Shown here: piece by piece, positions 52,260 through 61,065 of the stretch
How positions within the stretch are numbered: the first letter of the stretch is position 1
Layout of the letters: every line of letters starts with the position of its first letter
DNA from: Acidimicrobiales bacterium AG-414-N20
Lineage (GTDB): Bacteria > Actinomycetota > Acidimicrobiia > Acidimicrobiales > MedAcidi-G1
Assembly: GCA_003214465.1 (NCBI GenBank)
Contig: QCLO01000004.1
Location: 45,924 to 109,923, forward strand
DNA: 64,000 nt
Reading direction: 5' to 3'
Position numbers and translations under genes: made by a program
The notes under the pieces: generated by a model
What the model was told of the DNA's origin: nothing
Database searches by the model: none
The model's input: the letters and a program-made list of their open reading frames with translations, nothing else

Positions 52260-53645
52260 GTGACAGAAGAAAACTGCTCAATTTTATATGGACACACAAT
52301 TATAACTATGAACGAAGAGCGTCAGGTTTTGAAAAACGCTGCCATAAAAATTGTAGGAGATCGAATAAAAGAGATAGGCACCAAAGAGGAGCTTATTCTT
52401 TCCAACCCTGAAGCTTCTATTATCGGCAACGATAACTTTTTGGTCATTCCTGGTTTAATTAACGCCCATCAGCATCTAACTGGTGACCGCTTGATCCAAT
52501 CTTGTATTCCCAGTGAAATAGAAGACACTGAAGCTATTTTTGACTGGTCCGTACCTATTCACGCCTTACACAGCCCAGATGATGATGAAATCTCAGCCAC
52601 TTTATCGTTAGCCGAAAGTGCTCGCTGCGGAATTACTTTTACAGTTGAGGCAGGTACTGTGGCTTTTCCAGAAATGGTTTTAAACGGGTTTGAAAAGGTA
52701 GGGGTTGGTGGAGCTATCGGGTCGTGGGGATGGGATGTAGGCAATGGTCCTTATGTGGATTCTGTGGATGGCGTGATCGAGAGACAATTACAAGTACTGG
52801 AAATGACCAAAAACCACTCTTCAGTCAAAGGTTGGGTAACTCTTGTAGGTCACAATTTAATGTCAGATGAGCTACTACAAAAAGCCTCAAATTTAGCAAA
52901 GGAAAACTCAACAAATTTGACCTTTCATCTTTCGCCTCACGCTGGAGAAGTTTCCCAGTACTTAGAAAAAACTGGGATGAGGCCTGTTACTTACATTAGT
53001 GAACTAGGAGTATTAGGTAGTCACCTTCTGATCGGACATGCAGTTCATATAGATGATTCAGAATTAGAAGTTCTTATAAATAGCAAAACTGCAATTGCAT
53101 CTTCACCATGGGCTTATCTAAAACTGGGCCAAGGCATAACAAAGTTTGGCAAGCACCCCGAATTTGTATCTAAAGGTGGTCGACTTGCTCTTGGTTGCGA
53201 CACAGAAAATGCAGGAGATACTAAAGATCTTTTGTTAACGGCCAGACTGTTTTCTGGTTTGATGCAGGAAGCCAAACTGGGGCTTGATAAGCCAACAGCT
53301 CATTATGCGCTTGAGTTGATAACGATCGGTGCTGCTGAAGCCCTAGGTCTTAAAGAAGAAATAGGATCTATAGAAACTGGTAAACGCGCTGACATAGTTT
53401 TAATAGATACAAGTGGCCCTTCCTGGCAACCAATGGCTCCTGACCCCGTGATGCAACTTATATGGGGAGCAAGTTCATCAGATGTAAATTCAGTAGTAGC
53501 TGGAGGAAAGCTTATTGTAGAAGATAAGAAATGCAAGAATTTAGACGAACTCTCTCTTGCTAATGAAGCTAAATCTAAACAAGAAAAATTACTTAAGTCC
53601 GCCGGACTGGATCCCAGTTCCTACTGGCCTGTGACCACTTATTAG
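52260..53645 (+). CDS. Amidohydrolase, AtzA/guanine-deaminase type (copy 1)
   Basis: 461 residues with a beta-sandwich and a TIM-barrel metal site. The first metal pair is H-x-H in INAHQHLTG (about 67-75), the next His in FHLSPHAG (about 224), then IGHAVHIDD (about 260) and the metal Asp in GCDTENAGD (about 317). The Glu normally three residues after the barrel His (H-x-x-E) is replaced by Pro. Relatives deaminate guanine, SAH and triazines or remove chloride. It starts with GTG, is a paralog of the gene at 55484 and is the only plus-strand gene in this part. Confidence 0.88.
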   Translation: MTEENCSILYGHTIITMNEERQVLKNAAIKIVGDRIKEIGTKEELILSNPEASIIGNDNFLVIPGLINAHQHLTGDRLIQSCIPSEIEDTEAIFDWSVPIHALHSPDDDEISATLSLAESARCGITFTVEAGTVAFPEMVLNGFEKVGVGGAIGSWGWDVGNGPYVDSVDGVIERQLQVLEMTKNHSSVKGWVTLVGHNLMSDELLQKASNLAKENSTNLTFHLSPHAGEVSQYLEKTGMRPVTYISELGVLGSHLLIGHAVHIDDSELEVLINSKTAIASSPWAYLKLGQGITKFGKHPEFVSKGGRLALGCDTENAGDTKDLLLTARLFSGLMQEAKLGLDKPTAHYALELITIGAAEALGLKEEIGSIETGKRADIVLIDTSGPSWQPMAPDPVMQLIWGASSSDVNSVVAGGKLIVEDKKCKNLDELSLANEAKSKQEKLLKSAGLDPSSYWPVTTY

Positions 53646-53697
53646 CTCTATTCCATCTGAAATGAAACAAGTGTAAATTTTCACTTAGATTAAGAAG

Positions 53698-54441
53698 TTA
53701 TCCGTATAGACCTGCTAACTTTCCCGAAAGTCCCAAAGCAGCTACAACCATTACCCACCTAACTACTCGTTCCCCACCCTCAACTGTCCACTTCGCTCCT
53801 AACCAACCGCCTACTGTTAACCCTGCGGCAAGAACTAGAGCTGGGCCCCAAGAAATTTTTCCAGAAAAAATAAAAACGGGCAACGCAATTACTGTTACTA
53901 AAGCATTAATCATTACTTTGATGCTGTTTGCAACCACAAGATCAAAACCAGAACGCGAAAGAGTTAAAACCATCAGTAAACCCACACCAGCCTGAATAGC
54001 TCCACCATAAATTCCAACTACAAAAAATATTAAAATCATGGTAGGACTGCTCCAAGAAGACTCTCTTTCTTTAGGCTTAGATTTTTGTGGCATGAGCGTC
54101 AAAATCACTATTGGTATAACAAGAAAAGCAAAAAGACGCTCGAACTGATCATCTCCAAGTTGGTTGATTAAAACAGACCCAACTAAAGAACCAAAAATTA
54201 CTGGTAAAAAAATAACCCTTGAGTCACGGAAACCCGATACCCCTAAACGGCGAAACGAAAGAACGGCAGCTAAACAAGCGGGTAAAATACCGACTCTATT
54301 TGAACCATTAGCGTATGTGCCAGGCACTCCTGCAAAAACTAAAAGCGGAACAGTGATCGTCGACCCGCCCCCAGCCATGGTATTTATTACTCCAGCTGCT
54401 AAACCACCAAAAGCTAGTATCAATACATCAGTCAAACTCAC
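53698..54441 (-). CDS. TSUP-family permease (TauE/SafE-like)
   Basis: 247 residues and about eight membrane helices. The family signature GLAAGVINTMAGGGSTITVP is at about 14-33. Members export sulfite, sulfoacetate or other sulfur anions. Its GTG start overlaps the LLM oxidoreductase stop by 4 bases (GTGA), so the two are translated together. It ends the minus-strand run that begins with the ABC importer, hinting that the pathway releases an anion that must be expelled. Confidence 0.88.
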   Translation of the reverse strand: MSLTDVLILAFGGLAAGVINTMAGGGSTITVPLLVFAGVPGTYANGSNRVGILPACLAAVLSFRRLGVSGFRDSRVIFLPVIFGSLVGSVLINQLGDDQFERLFAFLVIPIVILTLMPQKSKPKERESSWSSPTMILIFFVVGIYGGAIQAGVGLLMVLTLSRSGFDLVVANSIKVMINALVTVIALPVFIFSGKISWGPALVLAAGLTVGGWLGAKWTVEGGERVVRWVMVVAALGLSGKLAGLYG

Positions 54442-55487
54442 TGTTTGTTCCGTAAAAACTCAAGTGCTAAACCACTTCCTTTAATTGTTTCGAATAAACC
54501 TTCTGCCATTGAACTTCCCGTCCTCCGAACTGCGGTAAGGTTGCAACTAATCTGTGAAAAACCAAGACTCAATACTTCCTCTAACTGTTCCGCTACTTCT
54601 CTAGGAGTCCCAACAATCGCAAATTCTTTGACTAACTCGTCATCTACCAGGGACTCGAGTTCAGGGTCATCGAAACGATTATGGTCGAAATACCACCCTC
54701 TTGAACGGGAAAGAGCTTTGAAAATATCATTCTTCCTCACTTGTTCGACTTCAGGTCCGTTTTCGCCGACTATTTCTAAATAGTGTGCTGCATACCTTTT
54801 TACGCTTGAATGAGCCAATTTTGAATCTTCGCTCACACATAAGGTAACTCTTGGAGCAATCTTTACTTCTGACACGTCACGTCCCACTCGGTCAGCACCT
54901 TCAGAAAGCCATTGTTTGTAATTTGCTACAGAAGAAGGCGACAAATTTCTAGCACCAACTAAAGCAATATCTGCTATTTCTCCGGCTAAACGCATCACTT
55001 GCGGGCTTCTCGTTCCTATAGCCACTGGGACCATTCCTTTATGAGGCACAACCAAACCTGAAGTATTGAAATTGAAAACGGAACCCTGAAAAAAGGTTTC
55101 CTCACCATTTAATAATGAACGTATTACTGTAATTGTTTCCCTTAACGCAGTTACCGGTCTGACCGGATTTATTCCTATCTCCTCCAATCCAGCCCCTACC
55201 CCAACACCAAAAAAAGCCCTTCCATTTGAAGCATCATTCAAAGTGGCTAAGGCACTTGCATGAACTGCAGGATTTCTTGTATATGGATTTGTAACCATTG
55301 ATCCAATCATGATTTTTTTCGTTGACCGTGCTGCCAGAACTTGCAATTGATAGGTGTCTGGCCATAGTGCAACATCTGAAACCCCAAGACGATCAAAACC
55401 GGCATCTTCAACAGCTGTTGCCAACTCACAAAATTCTTCTACGCCCATACCGGGAGTTATTTCCGCTTCAAAAACAAATGGGTTCAC
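54438..55487 (-). CDS. LLM-class flavin/F420-dependent oxidoreductase
   Basis: A 349-residue bacterial-luciferase-like TIM barrel. It has FCELATAVEDAGFDRLGVSD at the start, GVGVGAGLEEIG at about 100-111 and GTPREVAEQLEE near the C-terminus. The cofactor may be reduced FMN (monooxygenases such as SsuD or nitrilotriacetate types) or F420 (reductases); the pattern does not decide. The GTG start overlaps the amidohydrolase stop by 4 bases, and its own stop overlaps the TSUP start. With TSUP next to it, C-S bond cleavage is one possible role. Confidence 0.88.
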   Translation of the reverse strand: MNPFVFEAEITPGMGVEEFCELATAVEDAGFDRLGVSDVALWPDTYQLQVLAARSTKKIMIGSMVTNPYTRNPAVHASALATLNDASNGRAFFGVGVGAGLEEIGINPVRPVTALRETITVIRSLLNGEETFFQGSVFNFNTSGLVVPHKGMVPVAIGTRSPQVMRLAGEIADIALVGARNLSPSSVANYKQWLSEGADRVGRDVSEVKIAPRVTLCVSEDSKLAHSSVKRYAAHYLEIVGENGPEVEQVRKNDIFKALSRSRGWYFDHNRFDDPELESLVDDELVKEFAIVGTPREVAEQLEEVLSLGFSQISCNLTAVRRTGSSMAEGLFETIKGSGLALEFLRNKQ

Positions 55488-56872
55488 AAAACTGGATACT
55501 TTGATTTGTCGGGTAGCCCCGAACGTTGAACTACTGCTTCACCGGCATTTTGACAATCTGCATAAAACTTTTCTTCATCAAAAGCCGTAACCCTTCCTTC
55601 CTCCACAACTTTAACTCCATCAACTAAAACTGTATGGACGCCTCTTCCGTCAGCTGACCATACGAGTTGATTCATGACGTTTAGTAAAGGTCTCCACTCG
55701 GGCCTGTCTGTATCATGAAGAACCAAGTCAGCTTTTTTTCCTATTTCGATTGAACCTATTTCGTTTTCTAATTGCATAGCTTTAGCACCACCCAATGTGG
55801 CCATTTCATAAGCAATTTCTGCGGGAAACATTTGTGGGTCTTGCCGACTATCTTTGAATAAACCCGCTACCAAATATGTTGCTCTCATTAAGTCTGAATA
55901 ATTTGAGGCGTTGTTGCCGTCTGTCCCAATGGCAACATTAATACCTGCCATTTTCATTTCGGGTATCTTCCCTACTTGAGTAACTCCGTAACTAACTTTT
56001 AATGCTGTTGTAGGGCAATGAGATACGTGTACACCTGAATCAGCCATTACTGATATTTCTTTGTCGTCTACTTGAACGCAATGTGTTATGACTACGTCAT
56101 CATTAAGAATACCCAATTCGTCTAGATGGATCATGGGACGATGTCCAAATTCAGAAACGAAGAAATCCGGATCCAACTTTGCAGGCGACATATGGAAGCT
56201 CATACCAGTGTCGTGTTCCGTAGCTAGTTCTCGTGCAGCTTTCCAAAGTGGGTCAGAGCAAGTCGTGTGCCCTACTAAAGTAGACCAGGCTCCAAGTCTT
56301 CCTTGTGCCACATCTTTATACTTGTCGAGTTGATACTGCAGAAGATTTATTGACTCATCAGTGTTCTGTTTATATACATCTGGTTCTGGAGGCAGATCCC
56401 AAATCCATCTACCCAACCTACCTCTGATTCCAACTTCCTCGAGGGCTTCAAAGACATCATCTAAGAAACGAATTGTTCCAGCTTCAAGAAATGTTGTTGT
56501 CCCCGACTTCAACATCTCTACTGAAGCCAGCTTTGCTGACAGGCTCTCTTCTTCGGCCGTGTAAACAGAATAAAGCGGACAAAGCCATTCAAAAACATTC
56601 TCTTCAAAAGGAGTGTCATCGGGGACATACCCTCTGGTCAAGGGTTCACCTGTTATGTGTATGTGCGTATTGATCATTCCTGGTGTCAAAACAAAACGGT
56701 CACTCCCCAGTGTTTCTTTTGCGTCATATTTTTCTTCTAAATCTGAATATTTTCCAACTTCTACTATCGATCCATTGTTTAATGCAACAGCACCATTTTT
56801 AATAATGTCTCGTGTCTCATTCATAGTCACGACATACCAGGCCTTTACCAAAGTATCTACTTGCTCTTTCAT
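55484..56872 (-). CDS. Amidohydrolase, AtzA/guanine-deaminase type (copy 2)
   Basis: 462 residues and the same architecture as copy 1. Metal ligands lie in INTHIHITG (about 68-76), FHMSPAKL (about 228), ITHCVQVDD (about 263) and GTDGNNASN (about 318). As in copy 1, H-x-S-P replaces the H-x-x-E motif that supplies the catalytic Glu in deaminases. AAGGAG sits 5 bases before the ATG. It follows the methyltransferase gene by 9 bases and overlaps the LLM gene by 4, so it is part of the long operon. Confidence 0.88.
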   Translation of the reverse strand: MKEQVDTLVKAWYVVTMNETRDIIKNGAVALNNGSIVEVGKYSDLEEKYDAKETLGSDRFVLTPGMINTHIHITGEPLTRGYVPDDTPFEENVFEWLCPLYSVYTAEEESLSAKLASVEMLKSGTTTFLEAGTIRFLDDVFEALEEVGIRGRLGRWIWDLPPEPDVYKQNTDESINLLQYQLDKYKDVAQGRLGAWSTLVGHTTCSDPLWKAARELATEHDTGMSFHMSPAKLDPDFFVSEFGHRPMIHLDELGILNDDVVITHCVQVDDKEISVMADSGVHVSHCPTTALKVSYGVTQVGKIPEMKMAGINVAIGTDGNNASNYSDLMRATYLVAGLFKDSRQDPQMFPAEIAYEMATLGGAKAMQLENEIGSIEIGKKADLVLHDTDRPEWRPLLNVMNQLVWSADGRGVHTVLVDGVKVVEEGRVTAFDEEKFYADCQNAGEAVVQRSGLPDKSKYPVL

Positions 56873-56881
56873 TCCTACTCC

Positions 56882-57961
56882 TTAATAATCGGAAGGTTTT
56901 GTTGCTACATACAAAAATTGAAAACCAATCGGCTCGATCAAACGAACAGAGTCAAATCCTGCTTCTCTTAACCACAAGGTTGCATGTTCGTTAGTAATTG
57001 GAAAACCTTTTGTAGTACTAGTCATCATTGTCATTCCCATTAAAACACCATGTGGATTGAACTTTCTTTCTATATCAATGAAATAGTCAGCTAATAGCAA
57101 CCTTCCTCCAGGTTTCAAAGATGCGAAAGCACGCTCTATAAGACTCTTTGCTCCATCTTCACCTTCTGTTCTACACACATGGCCCAAAACCACCAAGTCA
57201 TAAGCGTCTGTCTCGAACTTAAGTTCATGAAAATCACCTGGGCGAAACTCACACCGTTCTATCACTTCATGCTCTTCTGTTTTGCGCTTAGCTACTTTTA
57301 GGACTTCTGAAAAATCATTAATTACTGCTGTTGCCCCAGGACAAGCTTTTAAGATGGCTATAGCCCATGGTGCACCGCCTGCTCCTATATCAAGAACGTG
57401 CGGATCCGTGAGACTGCTATAACGAATTTTCAAATCAGAACGAGTTGCTGCTCTAAACATTGTTGTAAAAGTACCCTCAACAAGGGGCACATAAAAAGAA
57501 GCCGGATCATCGTCTATAGGGGTACTCGGACTCCCATTACGGATGGTTTCAGCCAAGGATGACCAATTGTTATGAGGACCAGGAGCCACCGGAATCAAAT
57601 TTGCCATTGATGCTGGTCCATCACTTGTTAAATATCTTTTGGCTGTGTCATTTAACTCGTAAATATTTACAAATTGATCTAAAAGTCCAAGCGCCACCAA
57701 AGAGTCAAGTAAGGATTGAAGATGTGGTTGAGAAACTTCCAGTTTCTTGGACAAAACTTCAACTCCAACTGGTCCTGTTGATTCAAGAGTGTCGAAAACG
57801 TCTAGTTCTATTGCTGCAAGTAAAATATAGTAAGAACCAAGTCCCTCTATAACACTCCAAACAGGTGCTGCAGGCGGTGGTTTGTAATCTGTCCAAGGGC
57901 GACCTTTGTGCGCCATAGTATGTGTTTTTTTAAGTTCAGGGTATGGAGCGTCGACAGCCAT
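56882..57961 (-). CDS. SAM-dependent O-methyltransferase-like protein
   Basis: 359 residues: an N-terminal dimerisation winged helix (LLAAIELDVFDTLES, then LSKKLEVSQPHLQSLLDSL) and a C-terminal class I methyltransferase with VLDIGAGGAP (about 190) for SAM and VVLGHVCRTEGE (about 255). This is the layout of the plant/bacterial small-molecule O-methyltransferase type. In a catabolic operon it might act as a methyl acceptor/transferase or detoxify an intermediate. It lies 3 bases after the MDR gene. Confidence 0.88.
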   Translation of the reverse strand: MAVDAPYPELKKTHTMAHKGRPWTDYKPPPAAPVWSVIEGLGSYYILLAAIELDVFDTLESTGPVGVEVLSKKLEVSQPHLQSLLDSLVALGLLDQFVNIYELNDTAKRYLTSDGPASMANLIPVAPGPHNNWSSLAETIRNGSPSTPIDDDPASFYVPLVEGTFTTMFRAATRSDLKIRYSSLTDPHVLDIGAGGAPWAIAILKACPGATAVINDFSEVLKVAKRKTEEHEVIERCEFRPGDFHELKFETDAYDLVVLGHVCRTEGEDGAKSLIERAFASLKPGGRLLLADYFIDIERKFNPHGVLMGMTMMTSTTKGFPITNEHATLWLREAGFDSVRLIEPIGFQFLYVATKPSDY

Positions 57962-57964
57962 AAT

Positions 57965-58999
57965 TTAAGGATTCAGGACAATTTTTCCGAAGAAGTCACC
58001 GCTCAACATTTTTTCTTGAGCTTCACCAGCATTCTCTAAGGGATAACTAGAGTCAATCTCTACCTTGTATTCACCTGAGCAAAACTCTTTCCAAATCGGA
58101 GAAAATTCACTCGGTTCATAAGGGTCTGAGCCGTGGATCGTAATCCCAGAATGGAATACATAGCCAAGCGAAGGAATAACTGCCTCATCTCCTGATGCAT
58201 TTCCACAGTTGACCAAGCGGCCATGAACCCCTAAAGCAAAAAGAGAAGCCCCAAAAAGAGCTGTACCCACGCAATCCATCACCATGTTTACTCCAGCTCC
58301 ATCCGTTAATTCACGAGCCCATCCGGCAACATCGCCTTCTCTGTTATTCATAACGTGTGTGGCCCCTAGGTCGGTTGCTTTTTCGCACTTACTTTCGGAT
58401 CCTGCGGTAGCGAGAACTGTTGCTCCATAATTCTTTGCTAGTTGTATGGCTGCGACACCGACACCTGATCCTGCCGCATGAATGATTACTGTTTCTCCTT
58501 CTTGAAGATTCCCAACTTTGAAAAGAGCATGTGCTGCTGTCATGTAACACGTAGGGAAAGTGGCCGCATCATTGAATTCCATGTCATCTGGCATCAGATA
58601 TACATGTGTTGCAGGAACAAGGCATTTTTCTGCATAGCCTCCATCTGCATTAGCTCCAATAATTCCCAACTCACCAAAAAGATCTCCCCTTCCAGCATGA
58701 GAAGAACTTTCGGAAACACCTGCAAGAGAAGGATCAACGACTACGCGGTCTCCAACCTTTACATCTGAAACTTCTTCCCCAATTTCAGAAACTGTTCCAG
58801 CGACATCCATACCTGCAATATGTGGATATGAAAATCCTGGCATTTGAAACCAGCCGTTGCGCTGCAAGACGTCGAGTCTGTTTAATGAAGTCGCTGCAAC
58901 ATCTACGACTACATCGCCTGGACCTGGTGATGGGTCAGGCATATCTTGATATTTTAAAACCTCGACACCCCCGGGCTCAGTATAAAAAACTGCTTTCAC
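57965..58999 (-). CDS. MDR-superfamily NADPH oxidoreductase (quinone-reductase type)
   Basis: 344 residues. The N-terminal GroES-like domain lacks the catalytic zinc Cys (SLNRLDVLQRNG), and AGSGVGVAAIQLAK (about 168-181) is the NADPH loop. Zinc-free MDR proteins reduce quinones, enals or 2-enoyl groups. GTG is the start, with AGGAGGT 5 bases before it. It lies directly after the permease genes (22 bases), the first enzyme gene of the operon. Confidence 0.88.
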   Translation of the reverse strand: MKAVFYTEPGGVEVLKYQDMPDPSPGPGDVVVDVAATSLNRLDVLQRNGWFQMPGFSYPHIAGMDVAGTVSEIGEEVSDVKVGDRVVVDPSLAGVSESSSHAGRGDLFGELGIIGANADGGYAEKCLVPATHVYLMPDDMEFNDAATFPTCYMTAAHALFKVGNLQEGETVIIHAAGSGVGVAAIQLAKNYGATVLATAGSESKCEKATDLGATHVMNNREGDVAGWARELTDGAGVNMVMDCVGTALFGASLFALGVHGRLVNCGNASGDEAVIPSLGYVFHSGITIHGSDPYEPSEFSPIWKEFCSGEYKVEIDSSYPLENAGEAQEKMLSGDFFGKIVLNP

Positions 59000-59021
59000 T
59001 TTTTACCTCCTGACTTACCAG

Positions 59022-59954
59022 TCATTTTAACCCTCTTACAAATGGTCTAGCTAAAGATCCGGGTGGTCTAACACGACGTGCAAAAGCCGTCATGGCGATG
59101 ATAGTTACCAAAAATGGTAAAGAGCTCATAAGTTCTGAATTCAACTGATAACCCAACCCCGGAAGTGTTAAACGGAAAGATAGTACAGAACCAAAAAGTA
59201 GACAGCCTAAAATAGTCCCACGTAAAGTCCAACCACCAAAAATTACAGCCACAAGAGCGATGAATCCCCTGCCTGCAACTATCCCGTCATCAAATCTTCC
59301 TACTTGACCTAGAAGTAAGTAAGCGCCACCCATTCCTGAACATAAACCTGCGTAATAGATGGACTGTCTACGTCTTTTATTTACATCTATACCGCTTACA
59401 TCTGCTGCTTGAGGATTTTCCCCTACTGCTCTTACTTCCAGTCCCCAACGGGTTCTATATACAAGCCACCATGTAAAAGGAACCAACAAATAAAGAAACA
59501 AGAACGGCCAGGGTTGTCCAAAAAAAGCTTCGCCTATTAGGGGTATTTCTTTTAGTACGGGTATCTCCAACTTCGAGACCACCTTGGATGAAGGCTTCCA
59601 TTCCGCATATAAGAAGCTAGTTACTCCAAGAAACAAGATATTTAAAGTAAGCCCTACTACGAATTGATCGGCTGTCAAACGATGGCTCATTTGAGCCTGG
59701 ACTAATGACACAATTAACCCTGCGATCATACCCATCAGAATTCCTACTAAAGCATTCTCTGTCCAGTGGTAACCCATTGCTCCTGCAAATGCCCCAGTGA
59801 GGATCATCGCTTCAATAGAAATATTAAGAGTTCCGGAACGTTCAGCAACCCATTCGCCTACAGCGGCAAAAACTAATACAGCTGCAAATCGTGTAGCAGC
59901 TGTATAAGCAGTCTCAGTAGACAGAACATCCCAAATCGCCTCAAAAAAGCCCAT
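59022..59954 (-). CDS. ABC importer permease 2 (nucleoside/BMP type)
   Basis: 310 residues with about eight to ten membrane helices and the family segments AERSGTLNISIEAMILTGAF (about 37-56) and GENPQAADVSGIDV (cytoplasmic coupling loop, about 175-188). It matches the smaller permease of BmpA/NupQ-type nucleoside importers, and the binding protein, ATPase and partner permease lie upstream in the same direction with gaps of 1-3 bases. Confidence 0.93.
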   Translation of the reverse strand: MGFFEAIWDVLSTETAYTAATRFAAVLVFAAVGEWVAERSGTLNISIEAMILTGAFAGAMGYHWTENALVGILMGMIAGLIVSLVQAQMSHRLTADQFVVGLTLNILFLGVTSFLYAEWKPSSKVVSKLEIPVLKEIPLIGEAFFGQPWPFLFLYLLVPFTWWLVYRTRWGLEVRAVGENPQAADVSGIDVNKRRRQSIYYAGLCSGMGGAYLLLGQVGRFDDGIVAGRGFIALVAVIFGGWTLRGTILGCLLFGSVLSFRLTLPGLGYQLNSELMSSLPFLVTIIAMTAFARRVRPPGSLARPFVRGLK

Positions 59955-59955
59955 G

Positions 59956-61062
59956 CTATGTTCTGCTTTCTACTTGAGCTAAAGCTCTACGACGATCTCT
60001 TATAAACAAAATGGCTGGAGGTACGAGAAGGGCTAAAACAAGAAGACCTTGCACTACATCAGTTACTCTTCTCTCTACACCTGTGGCTGCTAGAAAACTT
60101 GAACCTGTTCTTAGACCTGCGAAAATAAGCGCTACTGGTATAATCGCCATCACTTTTTCGCGAGCGACTAAAGCCACTAAAAGACCTGTCCAACCAAGAT
60201 TTACCGTGAAGCCTGTAACAAGACGGTATTTTGCGAAATCACCGCTCGCGAGCATCATTGCACCTGCAAGGCCTGCAAAACCGCCAGATGCACACATAGC
60301 CATGAGACCCTGCTTAACTTCGCTAATCCCGAATCTTTGACCAACTCGACGGTTTTCTCCAACAACATTTAGCTTAAATCCAATAACCGTTTGCGATAAA
60401 ACCCACGTAGTTAAAACAATTATTAGCAATGCGAGTATCACACTAAGTGAGAAATTATTACCAAAAATTTCGACTCTTGGAAGTCGTGAATCAGGATCCA
60501 ATTGTTTACTCACCAACGCCCTGTTACCAAAAGCAGCATCAGGGTCCAGAAGTAACCAAGTATTTTTTAGTGCATATCCAACTAAATTTGCCGCAACCGT
60601 AACCAAAAGAAGCGTGGTCAACACCTCTGGCACGTTACGCCAGTACCTCAAGGCGCCCGCTAAGCCTGACCAAAAAGCTCCACCCACGAAACCGCCGATA
60701 ATGACTAAACAAATAACAATCGGACCTGAACCTGGTGCATGCGCTCCTACGTATGCGGCAAACGCTGCCCCTACAAGCATTTGCCCCTCTTGGCCGATGT
60801 TTATGAGACCAACTTTGGTACTAATTATTGTCCCAACAGCAACCATCGCCATTGGGACTGCTGAACCAAGAGTTTTGCCCCATCTTCCTGGTTTTCTTAA
60901 ACTGCCGTCTAAAAGTGAATTCCAGACATCAGTCCAATTGGCTCCGACAGCTTCAACAATTATCGCCGACAGTAGGAGCGCTACGAAGGTACTACATGCA
61001 TAAAGGAAAACTATTTCACTTCTTCTTCTCATTGAAGACATGATTTTGAAGATAGAAAACAA
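59956..61062 (-). CDS. ABC importer permease 1 (nucleoside/BMP type)
   Basis: 368 residues, the larger permease of a NupP/YufP-type importer. TKVGLINIGQEGQMLVGA (about 80-97) and GENRRVGQRFGI (about 233) match the family. An in-frame TTG at 61062 has a GAGGAG ribosome site in the end of the ATPase gene; ATGs at 61041 and 61032 are alternatives. It forms the channel with permease 2. Confidence 0.92.
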   Translation of the reverse strand: MFSIFKIMSSMRRRSEIVFLYACSTFVALLLSAIIVEAVGANWTDVWNSLLDGSLRKPGRWGKTLGSAVPMAMVAVGTIISTKVGLINIGQEGQMLVGAAFAAYVGAHAPGSGPIVICLVIIGGFVGGAFWSGLAGALRYWRNVPEVLTTLLLVTVAANLVGYALKNTWLLLDPDAAFGNRALVSKQLDPDSRLPRVEIFGNNFSLSVILALLIIVLTTWVLSQTVIGFKLNVVGENRRVGQRFGISEVKQGLMAMCASGGFAGLAGAMMLASGDFAKYRLVTGFTVNLGWTGLLVALVAREKVMAIIPVALIFAGLRTGSSFLAATGVERRVTDVVQGLLVLALLVPPAILFIRDRRRALAQVESRT

Positions 61063-61065
61063 TTG

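Noticed and set aside
53669..53686. Bidirectional terminator between the amidohydrolase and TSUP genes
   Set aside because: AAGTG/CACTT makes a weak stem with a mismatch and no U-run.
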